From the NCBI RefSeq assembly GCF_041734735.1, contig NC_134905.1:8578374-8642373 (forward strand): a stretch of 64,000 nt of DNA. Reading direction: 5' to 3'. The notes below the pieces were generated by a model, which was not told where the DNA came from, made no database searches, and worked only from the letters and a program-made list of their open reading frames with translations. This document shows positions 13,301-25,760 of this stretch, in pieces; position 1 is the first letter of the stretch; every line of letters starts with the position of its first letter. The DNA is from Babylonia areolata (lineage: Eukaryota > Mollusca > Gastropoda > Neogastropoda > Buccinidae). A program made the position numbers and the translations under genes.

Positions 13301-16300
13301 GAGGCTAACGGACTCCTTCTGCCCGGGTTTGAAATCAGAGTTGTCCTTCTAGACTATGTGGGTCCACGGCACCTTATTCCATATCATTTGGTGCAACTCC
13401 CAAAGGGAGGGCTCCCCCATCCGCCACCCGGGGGACGTGCCCCTACGCCATATAGTCCCAGCGCGAGGAGTAACAAGAAACAATTTGTTTTACTCTCAAA
13501 GTGGATTTCCTACAGAATTTTGCCAGGAACAACCATTTAGTTGTGGAGGGTCCCTTGATGTACGCTAAGTGCACGCTGCACTTGGGACTTCAGTTTATCA
13601 TCTCATCTGAAAGATCATGGTCCATCCGTGGGACTCCAGCCAATGAACACTCTCTTCCTAGCTGGGCTGGGTTAGCGCATTATCACTAGGCCACCGCACC
13701 ACTTCAAAAAAAAAAAAAAGAATTCATTGGTGTAATACATATCAGGACAGTGACACAGATGATTGTGATTTTAATCGTTTTTCATAAACAAAACAAACAG
13801 CAGGAAAAGAAAAAAAAAAGTTTGGAAAATACATTTCTCTCTCTGTCTCACTCGTTGTCTGTCTCCAGAGTGATAATGAACTGATTCTGCAAGCTGTGTC
13901 CATCTGTGGCTTTAAGTGCACACAGTTATTGCTTTGTTTTGTTGTTGTTGTTTACTGTTTGCCTCAGCAAACCCATCAAATCCAGCTGTGCTTGTCAGGT
14001 ATATCATTCATTTTACACTGCCACAGCCGGTACTGTTTTCATTTCTTGGTTCAATTCTACCAGGCTATGGTGTTTATGTCTTGAAAATGTCAGAGGGTTT
14101 CTTGGTCAGCAGAAATTAAAGGTCCCGTAGGCTTTTATGGCCATCATGTCAGTGAATTTTATACCCACTGCATCTAGGCTCAGCTTAGGACGACAGGGCC
14201 CAATCCTCTCCTTCCACTGTTTTAACTCACTTCCCCAACCCAAGTGAGGTGACTGTCCTGTGCACACAACACCACGCCGAAAAGGGGCTTCAAACCCTCA
14301 TCACCAGTGACTATTGGACCAAATCCAACGGGCACAATAGCCAAACAGTTAAAGTGTTGGACTTTCAATCTGAGGGTTCCGGGTTCGAATCACAGTGACA
14401 GCACCTGGTGGGTAAAGGGTGGAGATTTTACGACCTTGCAGGTCAACATATGTGCAGACCTGCTAGTGCCTGAACCCCTTAGTGTGTATATGCAAGCAGA
14501 AGATCAAATACGCATGTTAAAGATCCTGTAATCCATGTCATCGTTCGGTGGGTTATGGAAACAAGAACATACCCAGCATGCACATCCCTGTAAGCGTAGT
14601 ACAGCTGCCTACATGGCGGGTTAAAAACGGTCATACACGTAAAGCCCACTCGTGTATATATGAGTGAATGTGGGAGTTGCAGCCCACAAACGCAGAAGAA
14701 GAAGAACAAGAAGGACCAAAGTCCAATACATGACTGATTCTGCCACAGAACGATAATGATAATGATAGTATTCTGTTGTATTATTTTCCCAGCCCCAGTG
14801 TGCATCATGTTGGCCCAGATGTTAATCATCATCATCATCAGCATTGTTGTCATCATCATCAGCATTGTTATCATCATCATCATCATCGTCATCATTATCA
14901 TTATTATTGTTGTATTTTTCTCTTTTTTTTCATGATGGCCCAAAACATTGTCTATGGCATTGTCATTGCCATAGTCATCATCGTAATAGTAATGGGAAAA
15001 AAAAAGGATGAATAGATAATAATAATAATGATGATGATGATGATAATAATCATAATGATAATGGTAATGATGATGGTGATGATAATAATAATGATTATAA
15101 TAATAATAATAATACTTAATGTTACTAGTAGTAATAGTAATTGTTGAAATAATAATGATGATAATAATGATAGTGATGATGATAATAACAACAATGATAA
15201 AAATAACAACAATCACAGTGATTGGCAATATGTTTCTTTCCAGCCCCGGTGTGCATCATGCTGGGCCAGATGTTCACGGTGAGGAAGGTGATGATGCTGG
15301 GCGCCTTCATTGGCTTCCTGGGCATGTCCGTCAGCTGTCTGCTCTTCAGCATGGAGTATGTCATCGCCACCTTCGGCATCTGCTTTGGTCAGTGGGCAGG
15401 GAGGGCTGTGTGTGGGCTGCTGAGTTGTCTGTGTGTGTGAGGGGGGAGGGTGTTGGGGGGCGGGTGGGGGACTGGTTTGGTATGTGGTTCTAGATACTGA
15501 GGTGAGGAGCGTTGGTTTTTTTGACTGATGTGTGTCAACTGAGTGAGTCTTTGAAATGACCCATTGTCTGTGTATGTGTGTGCCCATTACAGACCAGTTG
15601 TCTGTGTGTGTGTGTCCATTACAAACCAGTTGTCTGTGTGTGTGTCCATTACAGACCACTTGTTTGTGTGTGTATGTCCATTACAGATCAGTTGTCTGTG
15701 TGTGTGTGTGTGTCCATTACAGATCAGTTGTCTGTGTGTGTGTGTGTGTCCATTACAGACCACTTGTTTGTGTGTGTATGTCCATTACAGACCACTTGTT
15801 TGTGTGTGTATGTCCATTACAGATCAGTTGTCTGTGTGTGTGTCGATACAGACCAGTTGTCTGTGTGTGTGTCCATTACAGACCAGTTGTCTGTGTGTGT
15901 GTCTATTACAGACCAGTAACTGGTCTGTCTGTGTGTGTCTATTACAGACCAGTTGTCTGTGTGTGTGTCCATTGCAGACCAGTTGTCTGTGTGTGTGTCC
16001 ATTACAGACCAGTTGTCTCTGTGTGTGTCCATTACAGACCACTTGTCTGTGTGTGTGTGTCCATTACAGACCAATTGTTTGTGTGTGTGTTGATACAGAC
16101 CAGTTGTCTGTGTGTGTGTCTATTACAGACCAGTTGTCTGTGTGTGTGTGTCTATTACAGACCAGTTGTCTGTGTGTGTGTCTGTTACAGACCAGTTGTC
16201 AGTGTGTGTGTCCATTACAGACCAGTTGTCTGTGTGTGTGTCAGTTACAGACCAGTTGTCCCTGTGTGTGTGTCCATTGCAGACCAGTTGTCTGTGTGTG

Positions 16301-16500
16301 TGTCCATTGCAGACCAGTTGTCTGTGTGTGTGTGTCCATTGCAGACCACTTGTCTGTGTGTGTGTGTCCATTACAGACCAATTGTCTGTGTGTGTGTTGA
16401 TACAGACCAGTTGTCTGTGTGTGTGTCCATTACAGGCCAGTTGTCTCTGTGTGTGTGCCTATTACAGACCAGTTGTCTGTGTGTGTCATTACAGACCAAT

Positions 16501-16561
<61 letters not shown>

Positions 16562-19500
16562 ATTACCAACCAGTTTTCTGTGTGTGTGTCCTTCTTCTTC
16601 TTCTGCGTTCCCCGTGATCATGGTCTCAGACTTGCAGTCCTATGCTGGAAATGAAGGTGGTGGTCTTGATGAGGTCTTCTTTGGTGCCCCAGAGCTTTTC
16701 TGCCAGTGTGGCTCCATAGGGCCACTGCTGCGTCCGTGCATCTTGATACAGGGGGCAGGACTGCAGGATGTGCTCCGGGGTTTGTGGGCCTGTCTTAAAT
16801 GGGCAGTCAAGAGTGTGTGACAGCTTCATTCGGTACATGTGGTCTCGCAGGCGGAAGTGCCCCGTGCGTAGTGGGAATATGATTGTCTGCTGGAATCACT
16901 GCAGGTGAGGCATCTGGTCATCAGGTGGATGGCTATGTCGTTGCTGGAATATGTTTTTGAATTTCCGTTTGACCAGAGTTTTTGCCTCCCTGTATGAGAC
17001 TGGCTGGTTTGTCTGCTCCAGTCTGCTGCCAGACTTGGCCAGTCTGTCCGCCTCCTCGTTTCCTGCCAGACCACAGTGGGCAGGGATCCACTGGACAGCG
17101 ACGTGTGTATGTAGCGAGAGATCGCCAAGCAGGCGCTGTGTGTCTCTTTCCAACTGCTCACTGGGTGACTGCAATTTTTGGATGGCTGATCTGCAGTCTG
17201 TCAGAAAGATGACGTGTTCAGGCGGGTGTTGGTCTGCTTTGATCAGTCTGGCAGCTTCTCTCAGAGCAGTAAGTTCGGCCCGGTAGTTTTGATGAGCGTC
17301 CACCCGCAGGCAGAGAGTGTGTGGAGGTGTGGCCATCTGGGTGACTGATGTAGATTCCACTTCCTCCATTCTTAATGGCTGCATCAGCAGATCCGTCAGT
17401 GTAGATGCGAGTCCACACTGAGGCGTCGTACTTTGCATGCAGCATCTCCAGCGTGAGGGTCTTCAGCATGTAGTCTGGCTGGTCTCCCTTGCTGGTCACT
17501 CGTCTGTAGCGTAGAACACACCGTCCTGCTGGAGATTCCATTCTTCGGCATCCTGGAGAGGCTCTCGTTCTTCAGGGGTGCTGGGGAGGATGTCGCTGTG
17601 GGTTCTCAGCAGTTCTTTTGCCATGTGGTTGAAGCTGCTTCTCTTCAGTCCATGTGTGTGTCCATTACAGACTAATTGTCTGTGTGGATGTCCATGTAGA
17701 CAGTGTTTTATGTCTTTAGTACACATCTAAGGTTTCTTTGTGTTGTTTTTTTAAGACATGTGTCCCAGTTCAATGAAAATGAATAGGAATTTGGAAATCA
17801 GTAAGATAACATGTCTGGATGCTTAGGAAAATATTTGAGGTACACTTTCATTTGAAAAAAAGAAAAAGAAAGAATGACTGACAGAGTTACTTTCCTTGAA
17901 CAGGAAGTCACTGACACTGCACCAAAGTAAACACTGTCAGAATGGACGTCTGGCACTCAGATGAATCCTTGTACACATCTTTTTTTTTCCACCAGGTATA
18001 GGCAGTGCTTTATGTCTGAAATATATCTTTTTTCTATTTTTGTTCAAATGATCACATTGGTAGCAGAAACATGCAGACGCAACATATCAAGAAGACCCCT
18101 TGCACAAACTGGCACGAAGGCACATAGTATATGGCTGCACACATCTACACTGCACAGCTATACACACAGAGAAAAAGAACTCAAAAAAGAAAAAGGCATC
18201 AACAGCAACAACACACACACGTGCACACATGCATGCACACACACGCACATGCATGCACGCACTAAATACCATGAACATTCATTTCCTGAATCTGGAAGAA
18301 TAGGATTTTGTTCAAGTAAAGGGCCATAGATTACTACATGATCTGTTTACATTGTGTGAGATAATCATTTTGACCTCAAACCTTTACTGCAGTATTTATC
18401 TCATACACATCTTTTTTTTCTTCTATTTTTTTTTTTTACAGGTATAGGCAATGCTTTATGTCTGAAATATTTACTGTATTCTTCATCTCCTACACTTCTT
18501 TTTTTTCTTGTTTTCTTTTTTACCAGGTATAGGCAACGCATCCATATATGGGAACTGTTTGGTGATCCTTGGCATGTATTTCGACAAGCGTCTTTCATTG
18601 GCTAATGGGCTGGCTCTGTCGGGATCGTCCATTGGTCAGTTCGCCTTGCCGCCCCTCATTGAGTTTCTGCTGGAGCAGTATGGGCTGAGTGGCTGCCTTC
18701 TGATGGTGTGTTCTGGTTTTTAGTATGTGTTTTTTGGGGGGTTTGCATTGAAGTAAAGATTATTGTAACATTGTATGATTCATATTAATCAGAGCATTCA
18801 AGTGTATTCATTTTCCGTTTCTCAAGGAGGCCTCACTGCATTCGGGCAAATACATATACGCTACACCACATCTGCTAGGCAGATACTGACCAGCAGCATA
18901 ACCCAAAGCGCTTAGTCAGGCCTTGAGTGCATGCATATATTTGTATACCTATCCGAGTAGTTTTCTTCTACAGAAATCTACCAGAGGACAACACTCTCAT
19001 TGCCATGGGTTCTTTTTCAGTGCGCCAAGTGCGTGCTGCACACGGGATCTTGGTTTATCATTTAATCTGAATGACTAGATGTTCAGTTTGATTTTCCAGT
19101 CAAACTTGGGAGAAAGGGTGAGGGTGGGATCTGAAACCACCCCCTTGCAGACTCTGTGTGTTGGCAGATGAGTGTCTTCATTCTGCCACCTTCCTCCTCA
19201 GTGTAAACATGAAGAAATTAAGTTCAGTAAGGACAAGATTTTCTGTTGCTGTTTGTTTGTTTGTTTTTTATATTTCGCTTTCCTGAGCAAAAAAAAAGAA
19301 AAGAAAGAAAGAAAAAAGATAGGTAAATAGATAAATAGGCAATTTTGCAACAAAACTGTTCTCCTTTTGAGCAGACCTGTTTTTTGTGTGTTGGAATCAG
19401 AAGAAGAATCCTGTATATCTGTCATGAAAACTGAAAGTAAGGATTTTCAAATGGACAAAACCACAAAGGGTTGAACCAGTGAAACTGGGTATAAGATGAA

Positions 19501-22500
19501 AAACAATAACAATACTGAATACTTGATCAGTGTTTTTTCTGAAATAGAGTTCAAAGCACTCTACATTCTCTCTGAATGAGTTAAAACCCAACATATACAT
19601 TTAAACATGGATATAAATGAACTCTTGGATGTGTGTTGGTGTGAATGTGTGTGTGTTGGTGTGAATGTCTGTGTGTTGGTGTGAATGTGTTTGTGGGGTG
19701 GGTGGGAATGCAGGATGTATGATGTGAGAAAGAGAGAGGGGGTATTTGTGTGTGTGTGTGTTTGGGAGAGAGAGAGATAGATGCTGTGTGTGTGTGTGTG
19801 TGTGTGCATATGTGTATATATGTGTAACGAAATAAACTTTTTGAAACGTTGACAGCTGCTTGATGACAATTGCAAACTTATCTATTTTACTTTATTGGTG
19901 AAGATGGTGACGGCCAAATTCCCAGTGGGAAAAACAAAACAAAACAACCAAAAAGAAACACCACCACCCAAGAAAAAAGTATATATATGAAAACAAAACA
20001 AGGAAAACTTTTTTTTTCCATAACATAATAATTATTGTCTTTATTTTTGGTTTTCTCTATTTAAAAAAAAAGCTCCAAAATGAGGCAAGTGATTGTGGCC
20101 TCTTGCCTTGTTATAAAATTGAAATGAATAAAACAAGAAAAGATTTTTTTATAAAAAGATGTGTGACAGGGTGTATATCTTGACGCATGGCTGTTTGAGG
20201 GGGAAGATGGCGGAATGGAAAGTTGCTTATCTACCAGCACAGTGTCTGTGGAGGTGTGGGTGTCAATCCCAGTCTGACCCTTTCTCCCAAGTTTGATTGG
20301 AAAATTAAACTGAGTGTCGTCATTCTGATGAGATGATAAACCAAGCAAGCACTTGGCACACTGAAAAAAACCCAAACAAACAAAAACAGCAACAACATAG
20401 CAACATAAATGTTGGCCTCTGGCAAAAATGCTGTGGAAGAAATCCATTCTGATAGGTATACAAATATATACGCTTGCACTCAAGGCCTGATTGAGCATGT
20501 TGGGTTATGATGTTGATCTGGCATCTGCTCAGCAGATGTGGTGTGGGGTATTCACAGTGATGCCTCCCTGAGAAACTGAAACATGGACATATTTATGTTT
20601 GATAAAAAAAATATATGAAAATTAGGCAAGTTAATGTTACTCCTTGCTGTATTATATATTTGAACTGAATGAAACAAGTAAAAGAATTAAAAGTGTGACA
20701 GACTTGTAAATTGTATTGCATTTTGTAAATTGTATTGCAATTTGTCACAGCAGATATATCTGTGTGAAACCTGGGCAGCTCTCCCCAGGGAGAGTGCATC
20801 AACGCATTGCAGCACCACCTTTTTTTTTCTTTTTTTGTTTTTTCTTTTTTTTTATGCCAGCAAGTGTATTTGTTTCCATATCAAAGTGAATTGTTCTACA
20901 GATTTTTGCCAGAAACAACCATTTTTTTTTTGCTATGGGTACTTCTACAAGCACGAAGTGCATGCTACACATGAGACTTCAATTGTTCGTCTCTGCCAAA
21001 TGACTAGCATCCAGGCCGCAATTCAGTGGCTAGGGGAAGGGGAGAAAATACTGGTGAGTGAGGGATTCAAATCATTGCACTCAGATTCTTTTGCTTCCTA
21101 TGCAGACGCTTCACTACTGGGCCAACAGTTCACTAGCACTCAACTGTACATTTTAATTGAATAAAACAAGTCCAAAAAAGAAGTGTGACGAGCGTGTATA
21201 TCTTGACGCATGGCTGTTCCAGGTTGGAGGTGTCTACTTCAATGTCGTGGCGGCCGCCAGTCTCTTTCGTCCTGTCTCCTACTGGGCCAGCACCAGAAAG
21301 TCTTCTTCCATCCGCTCACAGGAGAGGGTATTAACCTTGAAGGAGAAGGAGGAGGAGAATGGTAACAATGTACGTCTGTCCAAGACGTTGAGCAATGCCA
21401 AGGAGGTGTGCTTTGAAGATGAGCATGGCAGCAGCGTGACAAACACTGTTGATGTGTCGGGGAAAACCACCACCACTACAGACAGTGAAGCAGGGAGCGT
21501 TCAGATCGAAATGTCTGTCCTCTTGTCCAGACCCCACTCCGAGTCCACAGACCAAGGGAGTGCCGTGGATAGTGAGAAGAATCCAGAAACAACCCATTCA
21601 CACACCATCTCTTCCCACCACACAGATGGCGCTTCTCTTGGCAACACCAACAACACCACACATCAAGACACTGCAGACACTACAGTGCCAGACGCTGATC
21701 ACCAACAAACCCCCTTGATGTCAGAGCACAAAGAACCCCACACCACCACACACAGAAGCAGAATCGACAGCAACAGCTCGCATCAATCCTCAGATGGCAA
21801 GTTAGTGGCTGACTGTGAAAACCCTTTTGTCGAGGTCTCCCTACACAAGGAGACAGAATCGGAAAAACTGGTTGGCACTTGCTCCTCACACAAGCAGAGC
21901 TGCAACAGTCTTCACATTCAGCCGTTGTATGGTTCCACGCTCAAAATTGAGCAGCTCCAGTCCCCCCCAGATAAGTCGCTGCAGCAGGAAGGAAACAAGA
22001 AAAGCATGGCAGAGTTGTTTCACAGCCTGATGGCAATGTTTGATTTTTCTGTCATGAAAAGCTATGTCGCCGTTCTCATTGCAGTCGCCAGTTTCCTCTG
22101 TTTCTTCGGTTACTTCAACTTCGTCCTCTTCCTCCCTGCTACTGTGGCAATGAGGGGCATTGTCGGTTATGACAAAGCAGTGCTTGTCTCCGTGACAGGC
22201 ATAGGTGATTTGATTGGACGGCTGACGATTGCGGCAATTGGCGATCGTGAGTTCATCGAGCGCTACAAGCTGCAGGCGCTAGGGATGTTCATGGTGGGGG
22301 TGAGCATTGGGGTCATGGTCTGGGCGGAGTCACAAGTGTGGATGATGGTGCTGTGTGCTATGTACGGCTATTTTGGGGGCATCCAGGTGAGTCACATTGT
22401 CCTGTTCAAATCCCAGCGAAAAAGCTCATCTGTTCTGTGAAGCATTTTTTGTTGATTTGCACTGTTTTTTCTCCATGGGTGCATGTGTGTCTGAGTGTTG

Positions 22501-24728
22501 GTGGTCATTTTCAGGTGTGGCTGAGTGTTGGTGGTCATTTTCAGGTGTGGCTGAGTGTTGGTGGTCATTTTCAGGTGTGTCTGAGTGTTGGTGGTCATTT
22601 TCAGGTGTATCTGAGTGTTGGTGGTCATTTTCAGGTGTGGCTGAGTGTTGGTGGTCATTTTCAGGTGTTGCTCTGTGTTGCTGGTCATTTTCAGGTGTGG
22701 CTGAGTGTTGTTCAGGTGTGGCTGAGTGTGAATGGCTGATTGCCAGTGCATGGAGTAGAGAAATGCGCAAAACAAATGCTATTTATTATTGTTGTTTATT
22801 TTCCAGTTAACATGTATTCACTAAAGTGATTTGCTATGGGATAAAGACAGGTGCTGTGGCCAGATGGTTTATCACCTCAATTTCCGGAGTTAGAATCCCG
22901 TGTTTCGGCACACCAGGTGGGTTAAGGGTGGCGATTTTTCCAACCTCCCAAGTCAACATATGTATAGACATGCTTGTGTCTGAGGCCCCTTTGTGTGTAT
23001 ACACATGCAGAAAGTGAAATATACACATTATTAAAGATTCTGTGACCATTTGGCTGGTTATGAAAACAAGAACATACCCCAAAATGAAGTTTGGCTGCAT
23101 ACATGGCAGGATAAAAATGGTCATACAGGTAAACGCCCATTCATTGATGTGAGTGAATGAGGGAGTTACAGCCCTCAAACATAGAAGAAGAAGACAGGGG
23201 AAAAAAAATTTTTTAAGGTGTGTGTGTGTGATGAATATGTATGTATATCACTATATGTATGAGAACATCTTCCTGCTGTATACATTTACATGTATGACTC
23301 AAAAGAGAAATTTAGAATTAACAAGGAAATTTAGGGGGATGGAAAACAAAGTAACAGAATCAAATTAACTAACGAAACAATCAACAGACCAATAAAAACA
23401 GAAGAGAGTCCAGTGTTGGACTACTTGCAGGTAATTAGCCATTTGACATTTGGATAAACTTACAAAAAATCCTGATGAATAATTACATTTTTTTTTAACT
23501 CCGTTGTTTCAAATTATGGGAATGAACTCTTTTTGTCACAACACAAGAAAAAATATTTGTTATTTTCTGTTCTGCATAGGCATACAATTTTCCTGGTATA
23601 TTTTGTTTTGAAAATGTCAATTTTTCATCCATGCATAAGTGTCTGTATTTTCTTACTAACACTGAATTGAATGTTTATTGTGTTGATGTCAACAAGAATA
23701 TACCATTCTTGTACAGGTAGAGGAAGTTGTTTATTGTGTTCATATCTAATGTTGTTTGGTAATTTTCACTTTTATAGTTACAAGGTTATGTTTGGACTTA
23801 CCCCAGTAAAGCTGTCATCAACAACTTTTATTGTAGACAACCATTGGGCAGTGAATTCATATTCAAACATCCACCCACCCACCTCCCTCCTCCACACACA
23901 CACTGGAACCCTCCCCCCTCCACCTTCCTCCCCCCCCCCCCACACACACACTGAGTAACTGGCATACCCAATCCCACCCACACACACACACACACTGACA
24001 CCCTCCCCCCCCCCCCCAGACACACACTGACACCCTCCCCCCCCACCCCACATACACACTGACACCCTCCCCCCCCACCCCACATACACACTGACACCCT
24101 CCCCCCACCACCTAGACACACTGACACCCTCCCCCCCACCCCACATACACACTGACACCCTCCCCCCACCACCTAGACACACTGACACCCTCCCCCCCAC
24201 CCCACATACACACTGACACCCTCCCCCCACCACCTAGACACACTGACACTCTCCCACACACACACATACACACTGACACCCTCCCCCCACCACCTAGACA
24301 CACTGACACTCTCCCCCCCCCACACACATACACACTGACACCCTCTCCACCACCACCCAGACACACTGACACCCTCATCCCCCCACCACCCAGGCACACT
24401 GACACTCTCCCCCCCCCACACACACACACTGACACCCTCCCCACCACCACCCAGACACACTGACACCCTCATCCCCCCACCACCCAGGCACACTGACACT
24501 CTCCCCCCACACATACACACTGACACCCCCCCCCCCACCCAGACACACACTGACACCCCCTCATGACACACACACTGAGCTTCTGACATACCCCTCCCCA
24601 CCCAACCACGATGACACACACCAACCCACACATACACACACTGACACCCCATCTCCACCTCCACCCCTACCCCCCATACCCCCCTCCCACCCCACACACA
24701 CATTGATTCACCCCTCCGCCCACATAGG

Positions 24729-24759
<31 letters not shown>

Positions 24760-24857
24760 ACACACACTGACTCCCTCCAGCCCCCAGACCCCCCACACTC
24801 CCTTCATCCCCCCCACCTGCCTCACACACACACACTGATACACACACACACACACTG

Positions 24858-24908
<51 letters not shown>

Positions 24909-25725
24909 CATATGTGGAGAATCTATTTCAAGCAAACACACACTCTTTGAATGTCAGAGTCTGAAATCGTTTTTACCAAACTTCTCAGAAAATTCTTTTG
25001 AATGTATTTTTGACAATTTCAAGATGTTATCTGCTATTGCAGAAGGTTTGCTGCATAGTCCAATTGGACATTTGTTATAATTGTTACAGTTGTTTGATGT
25101 TAGCATTTCCTTCTATATTATGCCTATGTCTCCCCTTTTAATCTTATTTTTTCCAATACTCTGTATCTTCCCCCCCCCCTCCCCACACACACACACATAT
25201 GCGCACACACACATACACACACATCATTCATCACCCTCTGCCCAATACCGTTCCCACCTCCACGCTCCCCCCCCCCCCCCCCCCCCCCCGACCCTTTTTT
25301 TTTTTTTTCGTCTAATATCACTTAAAGTGGAAGACGTTAAACTGAAGACTACTACTACTACACACACACACACAAGGCCAGAACGGTTGTTTTGGCCAGA
25401 CTTTGCATGCCTTTAAATTACACTAATAATGATGATAATAATGATAATAATACTTATGACAAGAACAACGGCAATAATGAACACAATGACAATAATAATA
25501 ACAGCGGACTGTTGTTGTCCCCAGGTGAGCCTGATGGCGGTGGTGATCGTCGACTTTGTGGGGATGGCCAAGATGCCAAAGCTTCTGGCCGTGGTCATGT
25601 TGATTCAAGGGGTCGGCGCTTCCGTTGGTCAGCCTTTGCTGGGTAAGGAACATGTGTGTGTGTGTGTGTGTGTGATGATGATGATGATAATGATATGGAT
25701 AGTCATATAGTACCTGTGCCTATCC

Positions 25726-25760
<35 letters not shown>

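Larger units (their letters stand above)
9311..13468 (-). mobile_element. Near full-length LINE with EN, RT and RNase H (I/Nimb-like)
   Basis: 4158-bp non-LTR retrotransposon on the minus strand in transporter intron 2, with perfect 13-bp target-site duplications. In its own sense it has a ~325-bp GC-rich 5'UTR (13468-13144), then one long coding region with endonuclease, reverse transcriptase, RNase H and a C-terminal Cys/His motif, and a (AAAG)n 3' tail. No separate ORF1 is seen between the 5'UTR and the endonuclease. RNase H after RT is a feature of I-group elements, so I place it there with moderate confidence. A few frameshifts or stops interrupt it, so it is young but probably not active. 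Confidence 0.85.

Noticed and set aside
14326-14400. Functional tRNA gene (good B box)
   Set aside because: No cloverleaf can be closed; it is the tRNA-like head of a SINE with many relatives in the window.
15556-16654. Cys/Val-rich 353- and 278-codon frames
   Set aside because: They read the ~30-bp (TG-containing) minisatellite in all three frames.
23778-24907. Minus-strand Gly/Val/Cys-rich frames up to 244 codons
   Set aside because: Produced by a C-rich ~30-bp satellite and CA tracts; three overlapping frames give the same style of product.
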